64,000 nucleotides of DNA from Pelomonas sp. Root1237 (GCF_001425055.1 NZ_LMDK01000022.1:124001-188000), one strand, 5' to 3'. Numbered from the stretch's first letter, positions 1-9,206 are shown. Notes: a model not told the origin generated them from the letters alone. Made by a program: numbers and translations.

Positions 1-459
1 GTAGGCCGCGCCACCGTCCAGCGGCTGCACGTCGAGCTGCGGGCGTTGACCTGCCGCGACGCGCACGGCCGTCACCTCGTGGCGGTAGCGCACATCGGCG
101 CCGGCCTTGGCGGCGCCATTGGCCAGCACCTGGTCGAAATGCGCGCGCTGCACCTGGTAGGTCGTGCCCCAACCGGGCGTGAACTTGTCGCGGAAGTCGA
201 AAGCGGTGCGCTTGGGGCCGCGGCAGAAGGCCGCGCCGTTCTTGAACTGGAAGCCGGCCTCGACGACGTCCTGCAGCAGCCCCGCCTTCTCGATATAGGC
301 CATGGACTGTGGCAGCAGGCTCTCACCGATGGAGAAGCGTGGAAAGAGCTGACGCTCCAGCACCGTCACGGCCAGGCCTTGGCGGCGCAGCAGGGCCGCA
401 GCGACGGCGCCTGCAGGGCCTGCGCCGATGATGCAGACGTCAGTCGTTTCGAGGGTCAT
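1..459 (-). CDS. FAD-dependent oxidoreductase (partial, C-terminus outside window)
   Basis: N-terminal 153 residues of a flavoprotein of the tryptophan-halogenase/geranylgeranyl-reductase-like class; the gene runs off the left edge. The Rossmann dinucleotide-binding motif GAGPAG is at residues 12-17, followed by an acidic residue at the end of the second strand and the conserved FPRFSIGES segment near residue 40 typical of this class. Its ATG overlaps the stop of the MMPL exporter gene by 20 bp, so it belongs to the same operon. Such flavoproteins recur in aryl-polyene, xanthomonadin and flexirubin clusters; the exact reaction (ring hydroxylation, halogenation or desaturation) cannot be told from this fragment. 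Confidence 0.8.
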   Translation of the reverse strand, partial: MTLETTDVCIIGAGPAGAVAAALLRRQGLAVTVLERQLFPRFSIGESLLPQSMAYIEKAGLLQDVVEAGFQFKNGAAFCRGPKRTAFDFRDKFTPGWGTTYQVQRAHFDQVLANGAAKAGADVRYRHEVTAVRVAAGQRPQLDVQPLDGGAAY

Positions 460-2737
460 GGTCGTTGACGAAGAAAGGGGTGAGGAACCAGGCCAGGGCA
501 ATTCCCAGGCCCAGGGTCAGGCCGAAGGCCCGCAAGGCCGGCGTGCCGGACAGGGCCAGCAACCCGAAGGACAGCCAGGTGCTGGCGGCCGCGAGTGTGA
601 TGGAGACGAAGCCGCGCAGGTCCCGCCGGCTCGGCTGGGCGAGCAGGAAGATGCCGTAGTCCACTCCCACGCCGAGCAGCAGCAGCAGGGCCAGCACGTG
701 GAAGAGCTGCCAGGGCTGGCCGAGCAAGGCGGTGGCGGCCAGCGCCAGGCTGCCGGCCAGCAACGTCGGCACCAGAGCGCGCCACCAGGCAGCGCCCAGG
801 CGCCAGGCGAGCAAGGCTGCGACGGCGCCCACCGCAATCGCCAGCACGCCGAGCATGCGGATGCGCTGACGGGCGAGCAGCTCGGAGACATCGGCCACTT
901 TGTCGACCCAGCGCACCGTCGTGCCGTCGGCCAGGGCGGCAAGCTGCGGCAAGGATGCCCGCGACACGCCACGCAGCATCACGACGCTGTGCCAGCGGCC
1001 GTCGGTATCGCGGCCCAGCCACTGATGGCGCGCGGCCTCGCTGACGGGCGCCGCGCGCCAGGCCTCCACCGTCAGCACCGGCGCCGCAACGGCGTCGGGC
1101 TGCGGCACGGGCTGGCCCAGCTGCTCGGCCACCAGCAGCGACACCTCGGCCCAGCGGCGCTGCACCAGGGCCGCATCAGAGGCCTGGCGCGCGGGCGACG
1201 GCACCCAGTCGGAAACGGCCTGCCAGCCGCCGATGCCGGGCATGCCGGCGAGCTTGGCCTTCAAGGTTTCCTCGCGTTCGAGCAGGACTTCCTCGCTGCC
1301 CGCGTTGAGCAGGTAGAACTGCGCCGGGCTGGGCAGGTCCAGCCGCCGGCCGATGTCGATCTGCTCCTGCATCAGCGCGGGCGGCGTGTTCTGCAGCAGG
1401 CGGATGTCGTCGTTGGCCTGGCCGCACCAGGCGGCAGCCGCCAACAGAGCGGCGATGACGACGCCGCCGATCAGGCCGCTGCGCCAGTTCAGTTGCGGCC
1501 AGCGCTGCCAGGCGCGGCCCAACGCGCGCGTCAGCGGCCGCACGGGCACGGGGCCGGCGTCCAGATGCGGGAACCACAGCCAGGTGCTGACGAAGGCGGC
1601 CGAGAGGCCGGCGGCAGAGAACAGCGCGACCTGCTGCAGGCCCGGGAAAGGCGTCGTCGCGAGCAGGGCATAGCCGGCCAGCGTCGTGCTGAGGGCCAGC
1701 ACCATGGTCGGCAGCTGCTCGCGCATCAAGGCGAAGCGCTGCGCCGGCGGCTGGGCGATGCGGCTGCTGTAGTGGCTGCTGGCGTAGTTCTCCGCCACGC
1801 CGACCAGGCTGGCGCCGAACACCAGCGTGATCAGGTGCAGCTCGCCAAACACCGCCAACGTCGCCGCCACGGCCACCAGCAGGCCGCTGCCCACCGACAG
1901 CAGCACTAGCAGGCGCGGCCGAATGCGGGCGAAAGCGAACCAGCTCAAGGCAAACACGCCGACGAGAGAGCCGATGCCGATGAGGTGCATCTCGCGCTGG
2001 GCCTGCGCGGCCGCGGCATGCGCATGCAGGGGCACGCCGGCAGCCAGCACCTGGGCCTCGGGCACGGCAGCGCGGGCCTTGGCGAGGGCTTCGGCGATGC
2101 GCTCGTTGTCGCCCAGCGCGAAGGCGCTGGCGCCGCTGTCGATGAGGGCCAGCATCCAGTCGCCCTGGGCATCGGCCAGGCGCAGGCGGCCGTCCAGAGC
2201 GCGCACCTTGCTGCCCTGGGCTCGCTCGGCGAGCCATGCCCCGAGGGTGTTGAAGGGGTCATCGATCCAGCGGCCCACGCGCGGCAGGCCCATGGGCTGC
2301 ATCAGGCTGGTCAGCGCCTGTTGAGCCAGCGCTTCCGAAGGAGCGGTCTGCAGGGACTGGCGCTGGGCGTCGGTCAGCAGGGCGCCGCGTTGCGGGGCGA
2401 AGAAGCTCAGCCAGTCGGCCTGCTGGGCGTCGGACACGCGGTGGCGCAGCTTGATGGCGGGCGCCTCGACTTGCAGCTTGGCAATGAAGCGGTCCATCGC
2501 CGCTTCGCTGCCCTTGGGTGCGCGCAGCATGACGATGATGCGGCCCTCTCCTGCCCTGGCCAGCGCAGCCATCGCCTGCTCGACCTCGGGCCGGCGCTCG
2601 TCCTTGGGCAGCATGGCCAGCACATCGGTGTTGATGCGCACGCGGCCCTTGCATGCAGCCAGGGCCAGGGCTGCGGCCATCAGCAGCAGCGCGAGCGCCC
2701 ACAACCAGGGCGCCAGGCGGCTGGCGCGATCAACCAA
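440..2737 (-). CDS. MMPL/RND-superfamily exporter of the aryl-polyene cluster
   Basis: 765-residue integral membrane protein of the predicted-exporter type (COG4258-like). It has one N-terminal membrane helix (about residues 9-28), a large periplasmic domain, a block of five or six helices (about 250-400), a second periplasmic domain and a second helix block to the C-terminus, the two-fold layout of the MMPL/RND superfamily. Such proteins sit next to LolA-like carriers in aryl-polyene clusters and are thought to move the lipid-linked pigment across the inner membrane. The chosen start is TTG, overlapping the LolA-like stop by 8 bp; no ATG lies near the start of the first helix. Confidence 0.87.
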   Translation of the reverse strand: MVDRASRLAPWLWALALLLMAAALALAACKGRVRINTDVLAMLPKDERRPEVEQAMAALARAGEGRIIVMLRAPKGSEAAMDRFIAKLQVEAPAIKLRHRVSDAQQADWLSFFAPQRGALLTDAQRQSLQTAPSEALAQQALTSLMQPMGLPRVGRWIDDPFNTLGAWLAERAQGSKVRALDGRLRLADAQGDWMLALIDSGASAFALGDNERIAEALAKARAAVPEAQVLAAGVPLHAHAAAAQAQREMHLIGIGSLVGVFALSWFAFARIRPRLLVLLSVGSGLLVAVAATLAVFGELHLITLVFGASLVGVAENYASSHYSSRIAQPPAQRFALMREQLPTMVLALSTTLAGYALLATTPFPGLQQVALFSAAGLSAAFVSTWLWFPHLDAGPVPVRPLTRALGRAWQRWPQLNWRSGLIGGVVIAALLAAAAWCGQANDDIRLLQNTPPALMQEQIDIGRRLDLPSPAQFYLLNAGSEEVLLEREETLKAKLAGMPGIGGWQAVSDWVPSPARQASDAALVQRRWAEVSLLVAEQLGQPVPQPDAVAAPVLTVEAWRAAPVSEAARHQWLGRDTDGRWHSVVMLRGVSRASLPQLAALADGTTVRWVDKVADVSELLARQRIRMLGVLAIAVGAVAALLAWRLGAAWWRALVPTLLAGSLALAATALLGQPWQLFHVLALLLLLGVGVDYGIFLLAQPSRRDLRGFVSITLAAASTWLSFGLLALSGTPALRAFGLTLGLGIALAWFLTPFFVNDHDPRND

Positions 2738-3317
2738 GCTGTTTGGCCTCGTCAGCGCTGGGGGCAGCGGGCTCGCGGGCCTGCTCGTCGAAGCGCAGCG
2801 TCGTCGTGTCGCCCTGGGCCTCGGTCATGACGATGCGGCGCAGCTGGCGATCACCCTCCAGCTCGATGCGGCTGAAGAGCTGGGCCAGGGCCGCGGCCTT
2901 GGGTCTAAGCGCCGCGCGCCAGGCCTTGTCGCCCCCCAGGCTAGCCTGCACCTCGAAGGCCTGCTGCAACGCGCCGAGGTCGCCGTCCAGCAGCGACAGC
3001 ATCAGCTGGGTCACGACGCGGATGCCGGGCTCCTTGCTGGCATCCAGCTGCAGGCCGCCACCACCGGCGATGCGGTCGCGCGTCAGCACCAACTGGCTGG
3101 CGAACGGCGCCGTCGTGCGCCAGATCAGGCCCTTGCCGCGCACCAACAGGTAGTCGCCCTGGCTCTTCAGCGGCTTGGCGAAGCCGGCAAGCTGCTTGTC
3201 CTGCTGGAAGCCACCGCGCTGCACCGGCGTGCTGACGAGGCGCTGCTGAACCTGCGCGATGGTGTCGGCCAGCGCGGGCAACGGGCATGCGGCAAGAAGG
3301 AAGAGACGGCGCTTCAT
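2730..3317 (-). CDS. LolA-like outer-membrane lipoprotein carrier protein
   Basis: 195 residues with a short signal peptide (about residues 1-17, ending ALADT) and then a LolA-type beta-rich domain. The segment around residues 37-70 (GGFQQDKQLAGF, then GLIWRTTAPF) matches the LolA pattern in which the mature protein wraps a hydrophobic acyl cavity. In pigment clusters this paralogue is thought to carry the aryl-polyene lipid across the periplasm with the MMPL exporter encoded next to it, rather than to serve general lipoprotein sorting. That role is inferred from context. Confidence 0.82.
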   Translation of the reverse strand: MKRRLFLLAACPLPALADTIAQVQQRLVSTPVQRGGFQQDKQLAGFAKPLKSQGDYLLVRGKGLIWRTTAPFASQLVLTRDRIAGGGGLQLDASKEPGIRVVTQLMLSLLDGDLGALQQAFEVQASLGGDKAWRAALRPKAAALAQLFSRIELEGDRQLRRIVMTEAQGDTTTLRFDEQAREPAAPSADEAKQLG

Positions 3318-3745
3318 GGCAGCGGAATGCCCAGACGTTCAAACAGGATAGGCGGGCTGGCGAACTGCATTTCCTTGCTGCGCATGTCCACGGCCACCAT
3401 CAGCGTGTGGGCCCGGGTCAGGCGCGCGTTGGTAGCGATGTCGCGCACCGTGTAGTCGATGCGCAGGCGGTGCTCCCACTCGGTGATGCAGGCGCGCACG
3501 CCCAGGCGCATGCCGTATTCGGCCGGGCGCACGTATTTCAGCTGCAGATGGATGATGGGCCAGGCATAGCCGCTGGCGCGCATCTGCGGGTAGTCGTAGT
3601 TGAAGCGCTGCAGCAGCGCGCAGCGCGCCTGCTCCAGGTATTGCACATAGCGGCCGTGCCAGACGATCTCCATCGGGTCGAGATCGTGGAAGGCCGGCGT
3701 GATCTCGATCTCGTGGGCCAGGCGCGGGTCTTCACGCAGGCGCAT
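3314..3745 (-). CDS. Hotdog-fold acyl-CoA/ACP thioesterase (4HBT type)
   Basis: 143 residues from the ATG at 3745. The N-terminal motif FHDLDPMEIVWHGRYVQYLE (residues 19-38) is the 4-hydroxybenzoyl-CoA thioesterase signature, with D23 the likely catalytic acid. The reading frame stays open further upstream, but that extension lies inside the ammonia-lyase gene and is Cys-rich and unlike the family, so the later ATG was chosen; it overlaps the ammonia-lyase stop by 14 bp. It probably hydrolyses or edits aryl or polyene thioesters in the pathway. Confidence 0.85.
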   Translation of the reverse strand: MRLREDPRLAHEIEITPAFHDLDPMEIVWHGRYVQYLEQARCALLQRFNYDYPQMRASGYAWPIIHLQLKYVRPAEYGMRLGVRACITEWEHRLRIDYTVRDIATNARLTRAHTLMVAVDMRSKEMQFASPPILFERLGIPLP

Positions 3746-5270
3746 GCAGGGCTCCGTGGGGCAAACGGATCTCGCGCAGCAACATCTGCAGCTCGACATC
3801 CAACGCGCGGTCTTCGTCGATCAGCGGCAGGCGTGCACAGAGCTGCTCGTACCAGGCCGACAGCGACGGGCTCAGCTGCAGGCCGCCCAGGCGCTGGCGC
3901 AGGCCCAGGCCCTGGCGTGCGCTGATGAGCAGGCCGGCGACGACCTGCTCGCTCAGGTCCAGCACGCGCAGCGCGTCGCGGGCCGCGATGCTGCCCATGC
4001 TGACCTTGTCCTGGTTGTGGCACTCGGTGCTGCGGCTGAAGACCGAGGCCGGCATGGTCTGCTTGAGGGCTTCGGCGGTCCAGGCGGAGACGCTGATCTG
4101 CAGCGCCTTCAGGCCATGGTTGATGGCGGCGCGCCCGCCCAGGGCACCGCTCAGGTTCGACGGCAGGCCGTGGTTGAAGCGTGTGTCCACCAGCAGGGCG
4201 AGCTGGCGGTCGAGCAGGTCGGCGACGTTGGCGACGGCCGTCTTCAGCGTGTCCATGGCCATGGCGATATGGCCGCCGTAGAAATGGCCGCCGTGCAGCA
4301 CGCGCTCCTCGACGGCGTCCACCAGCGGGTTGTCGTTGGCGCTGTTGAGCTCGTTCTCGATGAGCTGGCGCAGCCAGGGCAGCGCGTCTTCCAGCACGCC
4401 GATGACGTGGGGCGCGCAGCGCAGCGAGTAGCGGTCCTGCAGGCGCTGCTCATTGCGGCTGGGGCGGTCGCTGGCGAGGTCGGTGCGCAGCCGCGCGGCG
4501 ACGCGCTGCTGGCCGGCATGCGGCTTGACGGCGAACAGGCGCTCGTCGAAGTGATGGGCATTGCCGGCGCTGGCGACCACATTGGCCGCCGTGATGCGTG
4601 TGGCGAGCAGCGACAGGCGCTCGGCACGCTGGAAGGCCAGGCAGGCCAGCGCCGTCATGACGGCCGTGCCGTTCATGATGGCCAGGCCTTCCTTGGGGCG
4701 CAGCGTGTGCGGCTTGAGGCCGACGGCCGCAAGGGCCTCGGCCGCCGGCATCTGCCGGCCCTGGAACCACACCTCGCGCTCGCCGCACAGCACGGCGGCG
4801 ACATAGCTCAGCGGCGTAAGGTCACCGCTCGCGCCGACCGAACCTTCGCTGGGGATCAAGGGCAGGATGTCGTGCTCGATCAGGGCGGCCAACTGTTGCA
4901 GCAAGGCGTAGCTCACGCCCGACACGCCCTGCGCCAGCGACTGCAGCCGCACGGCCAGCACGGCGCGCACCTGCTCGGGCGCCAGCATGGGGCCGGCGCC
5001 GATGCCGTGGTAGGTGTAGAGGTGGCGCGGCAGCTCGGCGACCAGGGCCGGCGGGATGCTGACGGTGCAGGAGTCGCCGTAGCCGGTGGTGACACCGTAG
5101 ACGACGCCGTCCTCAGCCAGCAGGCGGGCGATGAACTCGGCGCCGGCGTCGATGTGGCGCACGAAATCAGGCGCGGTGCTCAGACGCGCGCGGGCCTCGC
5201 GGCGGGAGATGGCGGCGATGTCGTCCAGGCTCAGCGGGCGGCCATCGAAAACAATCTCAGGCAACGGCAT
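3732..5270 (-). CDS. MIO-dependent aromatic amino acid ammonia-lyase (HAL/PAL/TAL family)
   Basis: 512 residues from the ATG at 5270. The A147-S148-G149 triad in SVGASGDLTPLSY cyclises to the MIO electrophile. Y58 in VVYGVTTGYG is the catalytic tyrosine, and the later conserved blocks QDRYSLRCAPHVIG, ENELNSANDNPL and NQDKVSMG are all present. The family eliminates ammonia from His, Phe or Tyr. Here it lies among pigment genes and far from hut genes, so a cinnamate-type starter unit (4-coumarate from Tyr, as in flexirubin pathways) is more likely than urocanate. The position equivalent to the TAL/PAL selectivity pair reads Y87-H88, which is not the usual Ser-His, His-Leu or Phe-Leu. Confidence 0.88.
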   Translation of the reverse strand: MPLPEIVFDGRPLSLDDIAAISRREARARLSTAPDFVRHIDAGAEFIARLLAEDGVVYGVTTGYGDSCTVSIPPALVAELPRHLYTYHGIGAGPMLAPEQVRAVLAVRLQSLAQGVSGVSYALLQQLAALIEHDILPLIPSEGSVGASGDLTPLSYVAAVLCGEREVWFQGRQMPAAEALAAVGLKPHTLRPKEGLAIMNGTAVMTALACLAFQRAERLSLLATRITAANVVASAGNAHHFDERLFAVKPHAGQQRVAARLRTDLASDRPSRNEQRLQDRYSLRCAPHVIGVLEDALPWLRQLIENELNSANDNPLVDAVEERVLHGGHFYGGHIAMAMDTLKTAVANVADLLDRQLALLVDTRFNHGLPSNLSGALGGRAAINHGLKALQISVSAWTAEALKQTMPASVFSRSTECHNQDKVSMGSIAARDALRVLDLSEQVVAGLLISARQGLGLRQRLGGLQLSPSLSAWYEQLCARLPLIDEDRALDVELQMLLREIRLPHGALHAPA

Positions 5271-6198
5271 GCGGGCTGTCCCAGAAAGCGTAGAAGTTGA
5301 ACCAGTCATAGGGCGATTCGCGCAGGCGGCGCTGCAGAATCCGTGCGTAGCTCTGAGCGTATTGGGCCAGAGCCTCGCGGCGCCCCGCTCGCGGCAGGCT
5401 GACGTGCTCGGTCAGCACCTCGAAGCGGATCTCATAGCCGGCCCCCCGGTGCAGGCAGGTCAGCAGCACCAGCGGGCAGTGCAGCACGCCGGCCAGCACA
5501 TAGGCGCCCACCGGCAGCGGCGCCGGCGCACCGAGGAAGTCGACGCTGACGGTCTGGGCGGATTGGATGGGCACGCGGTCGCCGGCAATGGCGATCCAGC
5601 CGCCGGCGTCCACCAGCTCCTTGAGCTGCATGGCCATGGCCGGCCCGAAGTCGGTGACCTCCAGCAGGTTGACAGCGGAGCTCGGGTCCAGGCGCTTGAG
5701 GATGCGGTTGAAGGCCTGGGCGTGGCGGGTGTGCACCAGTACCGTCAGCTTCAGGTCCTGCTTGGTGCGGCCCACCATGCGGCACAGCTCCAGGCAGCCC
5801 ATGTGGGCAGTGATGAAGATGCCGCCCTGGCCCCGGGCCACCATGGCGTCGACGAGAGAGAAGTCCTGCTCGCGCACGCACTCGGCCGGGTAGCGGCCGG
5901 CCATGGCCAGCAGCTTGTCGAGCATGGTCTCGGCAAAGCAGGCGACGTGGCGCAGCCCTTCGCGCCAATCGGGTTCACGCTTGAACACGCCCGGTTCGGC
6001 ACGGTGCAGATGGCGCAGATAGTCCAGCGATGAGCGGCGCAGCGCCGGGCGCGTCAGCCAATGCAACACCACCACGGGAAACATGGCCCAGCGAACCAGG
6101 CGCCGGCCGAAGAGCTTGTGCACGCCGTACAGCAGCCAGATACCGCTGACGAAGGTCGTTTCACCCAACGACGCCCAGTGCTGAGCGCGCACTGTCAT
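5257..6198 (-). CDS. LpxL/HtrB-like lysophospholipid acyltransferase
   Basis: 313 residues from the ATG at 6198, which overlaps the glycosyltransferase stop (ATGA). An N-terminal membrane segment (about residues 12-50) is followed by the acyltransferase core with the HX4E motif H132-M-G-C-L-E137, as in Kdo2-lipid A acyltransferases. In aryl-polyene clusters such an enzyme is expected to esterify the polyene to its glycolipid anchor on the inner membrane. The downstream ammonia-lyase start overlaps its stop by 14 bp, which fits translational coupling. Confidence 0.85.
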   Translation of the reverse strand: MTVRAQHWASLGETTFVSGIWLLYGVHKLFGRRLVRWAMFPVVVLHWLTRPALRRSSLDYLRHLHRAEPGVFKREPDWREGLRHVACFAETMLDKLLAMAGRYPAECVREQDFSLVDAMVARGQGGIFITAHMGCLELCRMVGRTKQDLKLTVLVHTRHAQAFNRILKRLDPSSAVNLLEVTDFGPAMAMQLKELVDAGGWIAIAGDRVPIQSAQTVSVDFLGAPAPLPVGAYVLAGVLHCPLVLLTCLHRGAGYEIRFEVLTEHVSLPRAGRREALAQYAQSYARILQRRLRESPYDWFNFYAFWDSPHAVA

Positions 6199-6932
6199 GG
6201 ATTGCTCCGCAGCTTGCGCGCCAGCAGTAGCGGCGCGCGCCACAGCATGCCGAAGAAGAGCCGCGTGTGCATGGCCGAGATCAGCACGTTGTCGCGCCAG
6301 ACGCGAAAGTGCGAGATGCCGCCGACCGGATAGTGCACGCGCGTGGGCTGGTTGACGACCGGCACGCCGGCCCAGACGAGGCGCACGGCGATCTCGGTGT
6401 CGAAGTCCATGCGCCGTCCCATGGAGGCATGCGCGAGCTGCGGCAGCGTGGTGGCCAGCGGGTAGATGCGAAAGCCGCACATCGAGTCGCGCACGGCGAA
6501 ACTCAGCGTGTTGATCCAGACCCAGATGTGGGTGGCGTAGCGGCCGTACAGCCGCGCGCGCGGCACGGAGGCGTCATAGATGGGGCAGCCGCAGATCAGT
6601 GCCTCAGGGCGCGCCTGGGCGGCGGCCACGAAGCGCGAGGCATCGAAGGCGTCATGCTGGCCGTCGGCATCGATCTGCAGGCCATGGGTGTAGCCCTGCT
6701 CGACCGCCAGGCGCATGCCGGCGATGACGGCCACGCCCTTGCCCTGGTTGTGCGGCAGGCGCAGCAGCTGGATGCCGTCCTGCCGCGCCAAGGCGTCGAG
6801 CTGCGCTGCCGTGGCGGCTGCGCTGCCATCGTCCACCAGCAGCACCGGCAGGCCCTGCTCGCGCAGCTTGGCCGCAACGCCACCGACCGTACCGCCATGG
6901 TTGTAAACAGGAATGACGGCGCAAACCTTCAC
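6195..6932 (-). CDS. Family 2 glycosyltransferase
   Basis: 245 residues from a GTG at 6932 that overlaps the ligase stop (GTGA). The start is fixed by the first Rossmann strand, KVCAVIPVYN. The GT-A motifs are clear: DDGS at residues 34-37 and the metal-binding DAD at 88-90 in LQIDADGQHD. The C-terminal 60 residues are basic and partly hydrophobic, suggesting membrane association. Likely role: building the glycolipid head group that anchors the aryl polyene. Donor and acceptor cannot be read from sequence. Confidence 0.87.
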   Translation of the reverse strand: MKVCAVIPVYNHGGTVGGVAAKLREQGLPVLLVDDGSAAATAAQLDALARQDGIQLLRLPHNQGKGVAVIAGMRLAVEQGYTHGLQIDADGQHDAFDASRFVAAAQARPEALICGCPIYDASVPRARLYGRYATHIWVWINTLSFAVRDSMCGFRIYPLATTLPQLAHASMGRRMDFDTEIAVRLVWAGVPVVNQPTRVHYPVGGISHFRVWRDNVLISAMHTRLFFGMLWRAPLLLARKLRSNP

Positions 6933-8620
6933 ACGCCGGCTCCGAAGCGCAGCTTGCCGCTGGCGTGCGCGCCGCGCTCGCTGGTCAGCGCGAAACGCAG
7001 CTCGCTGCCGTCGGCATTGATGGTCAGCTCGAGGTCCACGGTGCCGCCGGGGCGGATGACCTGCTGGAACTTGAGCTGGTCCAGCCCGGCAAAGGCCGGC
7101 TGCAGTGCGAACAGCTCGCGTGCAAAGCGCTCTGCCCAATCCAGCTGCACGACGCCCGGCAGCACAGGCTGGCCCTCAAAGTGCCCTTCGAAGCCGGGAT
7201 GGCGGGCCTCGATGTCGACGCGCAGCCGCACCGTCAGCGCCTCACGCATCAGCACCCGGGCGGGCGGGCGCATGGGGTCGAACAAGGCCTGCAATGCGGC
7301 CTGAGTGGTCTTGCCCTGGGTGTTGGCGGGGAATTCGCTGACGAGGCGCCAGCGGCGCGGGCGCACGGTGGACTCCAGCTGGGCGGCCAGGCGTTCGCGC
7401 AGCGGCGCGAGCCATGCAGCGCGGCCGGCCTGGTCGATGGCGCCCCAGGCCTCGGGCGTGGGCACCAACACGACGCCCAGCTCCTGGCGCGAGCCCGGCA
7501 GCAGCAGCGCGCGGGCTTCCTGCACCTGGCCGCTGGCCAGCAGGGCCTGCTCGACGGCGGCCAGCGACACGCGCTTTTCTTCCACCTTGACGATGCGGTC
7601 CGCGCGGCCCAACAGCACGAAGCCGGGGCCTTCCGCGCGGGCATGGTCGGCGGCCGTGTACCAGTCATCGCCACCGATATGGGCCGAGCGCAGCTGCAGC
7701 TGGCCGTCGCTCAATTGCCATTCGACGCCGGGCAGCGCGCGCCAGGGCTCGGCATCGCCCGCGCCGGGCGGGCGCTGGCGCCAGGCCACACCGCCGGTCT
7801 CGCTGCTGCCGTAGACCTCGATGGGCGTCTGACCCAGGCGCTCGGCGCAGGGGGCCAGCGCATCGGCTGGCAGCGGGCCGCCGGAGCTGAACACCGCCGC
7901 CAGGCGCTCGGGCAGGTCGCCGGTGACGGCGAGCTGCAGGCGCTTCAGGTGGGCGGGGCTGGCGATCAGCGCGATGCGGCCGGGCACGGCATGCAGGTCT
8001 TCCAGATAGGCCACGCGGTTCGCTGCCGTGGGGCGGCCGGCGGCCAGTGGCCACAGCACGCGGAACAGCAGGCCGTAGATGTGCTGGTGGCTGACGGTGG
8101 CGTGAACCGTGGCGCCGTCCAGGCGCGCACCGAACTCGGCTTCCAGCGCGCGCACCTCGTCGAACAACTGGTGCAGCTGCTTGGGGATGGCGCCGGGCTC
8201 GCCGCTGCTGCCGGAAGTGAAAACGACGAGCTGGGGGGCCTGCGGGTCCAGCGACTGCCAATCCGGCACGGGCGCATCGGCCACGGCAGCAGTGGCATCG
8301 CTGCGGCCAGGCCAGTCGCCGGCAAACGCCCCCACCTGCTCGGACAGACGCTGCGCCGTGGCCGGCAGCGCGTCACCGGGCCACCAGACGGTCTTGCGGG
8401 CATGCCAGGCGCCGAACAGCGCGGCGGTGGCGTGCAGGGTGTCTTCGAAATGCAGTGCGACGTCGCCCGTCGCCAGCGCCTGGAAATGCGCGAACCAGCC
8501 AGCGGCCTGGGCCAGGAACTCGGCCGACATGACAGCCCGGCCGGAACGCCAACCCACGGGCTGAGCGGCCCGCGCCGGGCTCAGGGCACCGGCAAGGCCG
8601 AGGCGCAGTTCACGCCACAT
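6929..8620 (-). CDS. Adenylate-forming acyl/aryl ligase fused to a hotdog dehydratase domain
   Basis: 563 residues. Residues about 30-440 form an ANL-superfamily adenylating enzyme: P-loop TSGSSGEPG at 135-143, the YGSSETGG motif near 285-292, and the C-terminal hinge region with GRADRIVKVEEKRVSL. Residues about 455-563 are a separate FabA/FabZ-like hotdog domain (HPGFEGHFEGQPVLPGVVQL), where the His in HFEG is the expected catalytic residue. In E. coli aryl-polyene clusters these activities are separate proteins (ApeH and ApeI). Here one chain would activate the aryl starter or acyl group and also dehydrate 3-hydroxyacyl-ACP. The ATG at 8620 overlaps the upstream stop by 11 bp. Confidence 0.88.
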   Translation of the reverse strand: MWRELRLGLAGALSPARAAQPVGWRSGRAVMSAEFLAQAAGWFAHFQALATGDVALHFEDTLHATAALFGAWHARKTVWWPGDALPATAQRLSEQVGAFAGDWPGRSDATAAVADAPVPDWQSLDPQAPQLVVFTSGSSGEPGAIPKQLHQLFDEVRALEAEFGARLDGATVHATVSHQHIYGLLFRVLWPLAAGRPTAANRVAYLEDLHAVPGRIALIASPAHLKRLQLAVTGDLPERLAAVFSSGGPLPADALAPCAERLGQTPIEVYGSSETGGVAWRQRPPGAGDAEPWRALPGVEWQLSDGQLQLRSAHIGGDDWYTAADHARAEGPGFVLLGRADRIVKVEEKRVSLAAVEQALLASGQVQEARALLLPGSRQELGVVLVPTPEAWGAIDQAGRAAWLAPLRERLAAQLESTVRPRRWRLVSEFPANTQGKTTQAALQALFDPMRPPARVLMREALTVRLRVDIEARHPGFEGHFEGQPVLPGVVQLDWAERFARELFALQPAFAGLDQLKFQQVIRPGGTVDLELTINADGSELRFALTSERGAHASGKLRFGAGV

Positions 8621-9206
8621 GCTTGCCGGCTCGTACGCGGCGGCGCACCAGCCACTCGCCGCCCATCAGGGTGCCCATCAGCCCGTAAGTGATGAAGCCG
8701 TTGTACAGCGCCCAGGTCTGCTCGCTGGCCCACAGGGCCGTCGCCAGGCTGATGCTGCCGTTGACGATGAAGAAGCCGCACCAGACGATGGTGACGCGGC
8801 GCGTGTAGGCCACGCCGTGGGCGTCCAACTCGGGGTCGTGCAGGCGCGCCAGGCGCTCGACGACGGTCTGGCCCTTGAACAGGCTGGCGCCGAAGAGCAC
8901 CAGCATGGCCAGGTTCATCGCCACCGGATAGATCTTCAGCGGCAACAGCTGGTTGGACCAGGCCGTCAACGCGGCCAGCACCAGGCCGGCCAGCGCGATC
9001 GCGAGGGCCTGCTGGCTGCGCGACGCGAGGTAGCGCGCCAGCGCCAGAGCGAGAAGCAGCAGCGCCAACACCCGGGGCTCGGCATGTGCGAGGCCCAGGT
9101 AGACGAGAACGGGATAGAGGGCGGTCAGCGCCACCCAGAGGATGTTGCGCACGCTGGGGCGAGAAACGGGATCAGGCGGCGCGCGGCAGCGCGGCCTCGT
9201 CTTCAC
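8610..9206 (-). CDS. Polytopic membrane protein of aryl-polyene clusters (COG4648-like)
   Basis: 198 residues with about five to six hydrophobic helices (roughly 23-38, 46-62, 67-85, 92-110, 142-160 and 165-180) and a basic C-terminus. COG4648-type proteins are regular but biochemically uncharacterised members of aryl-polyene clusters. The GTG at 9206 follows a GAGGAAA Shine-Dalgarno-like sequence inside the upstream acyl carrier protein gene and overlaps that gene by 35 bp. A second GTG at 9152, just before the first helix, is an alternative start. The role is unknown; context suggests a part in pigment transport or assembly. Confidence 0.75.
   Translation of the reverse strand: MKTRPRCRAPPDPVSRPSVRNILWVALTALYPVLVYLGLAHAEPRVLALLLLALALARYLASRSQQALAIALAGLVLAALTAWSNQLLPLKIYPVAMNLAMLVLFGASLFKGQTVVERLARLHDPELDAHGVAYTRRVTIVWCGFFIVNGSISLATALWASEQTWALYNGFITYGLMGTLMGGEWLVRRRVRAGKHVA

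Noticed and set aside
428..1909. Long plus-strand open frame opposite the MMPL exporter
   Set aside because: Gln/Gly/Arg/His-rich shadow product of GC-rich DNA, fully antisense to a well-supported membrane protein.
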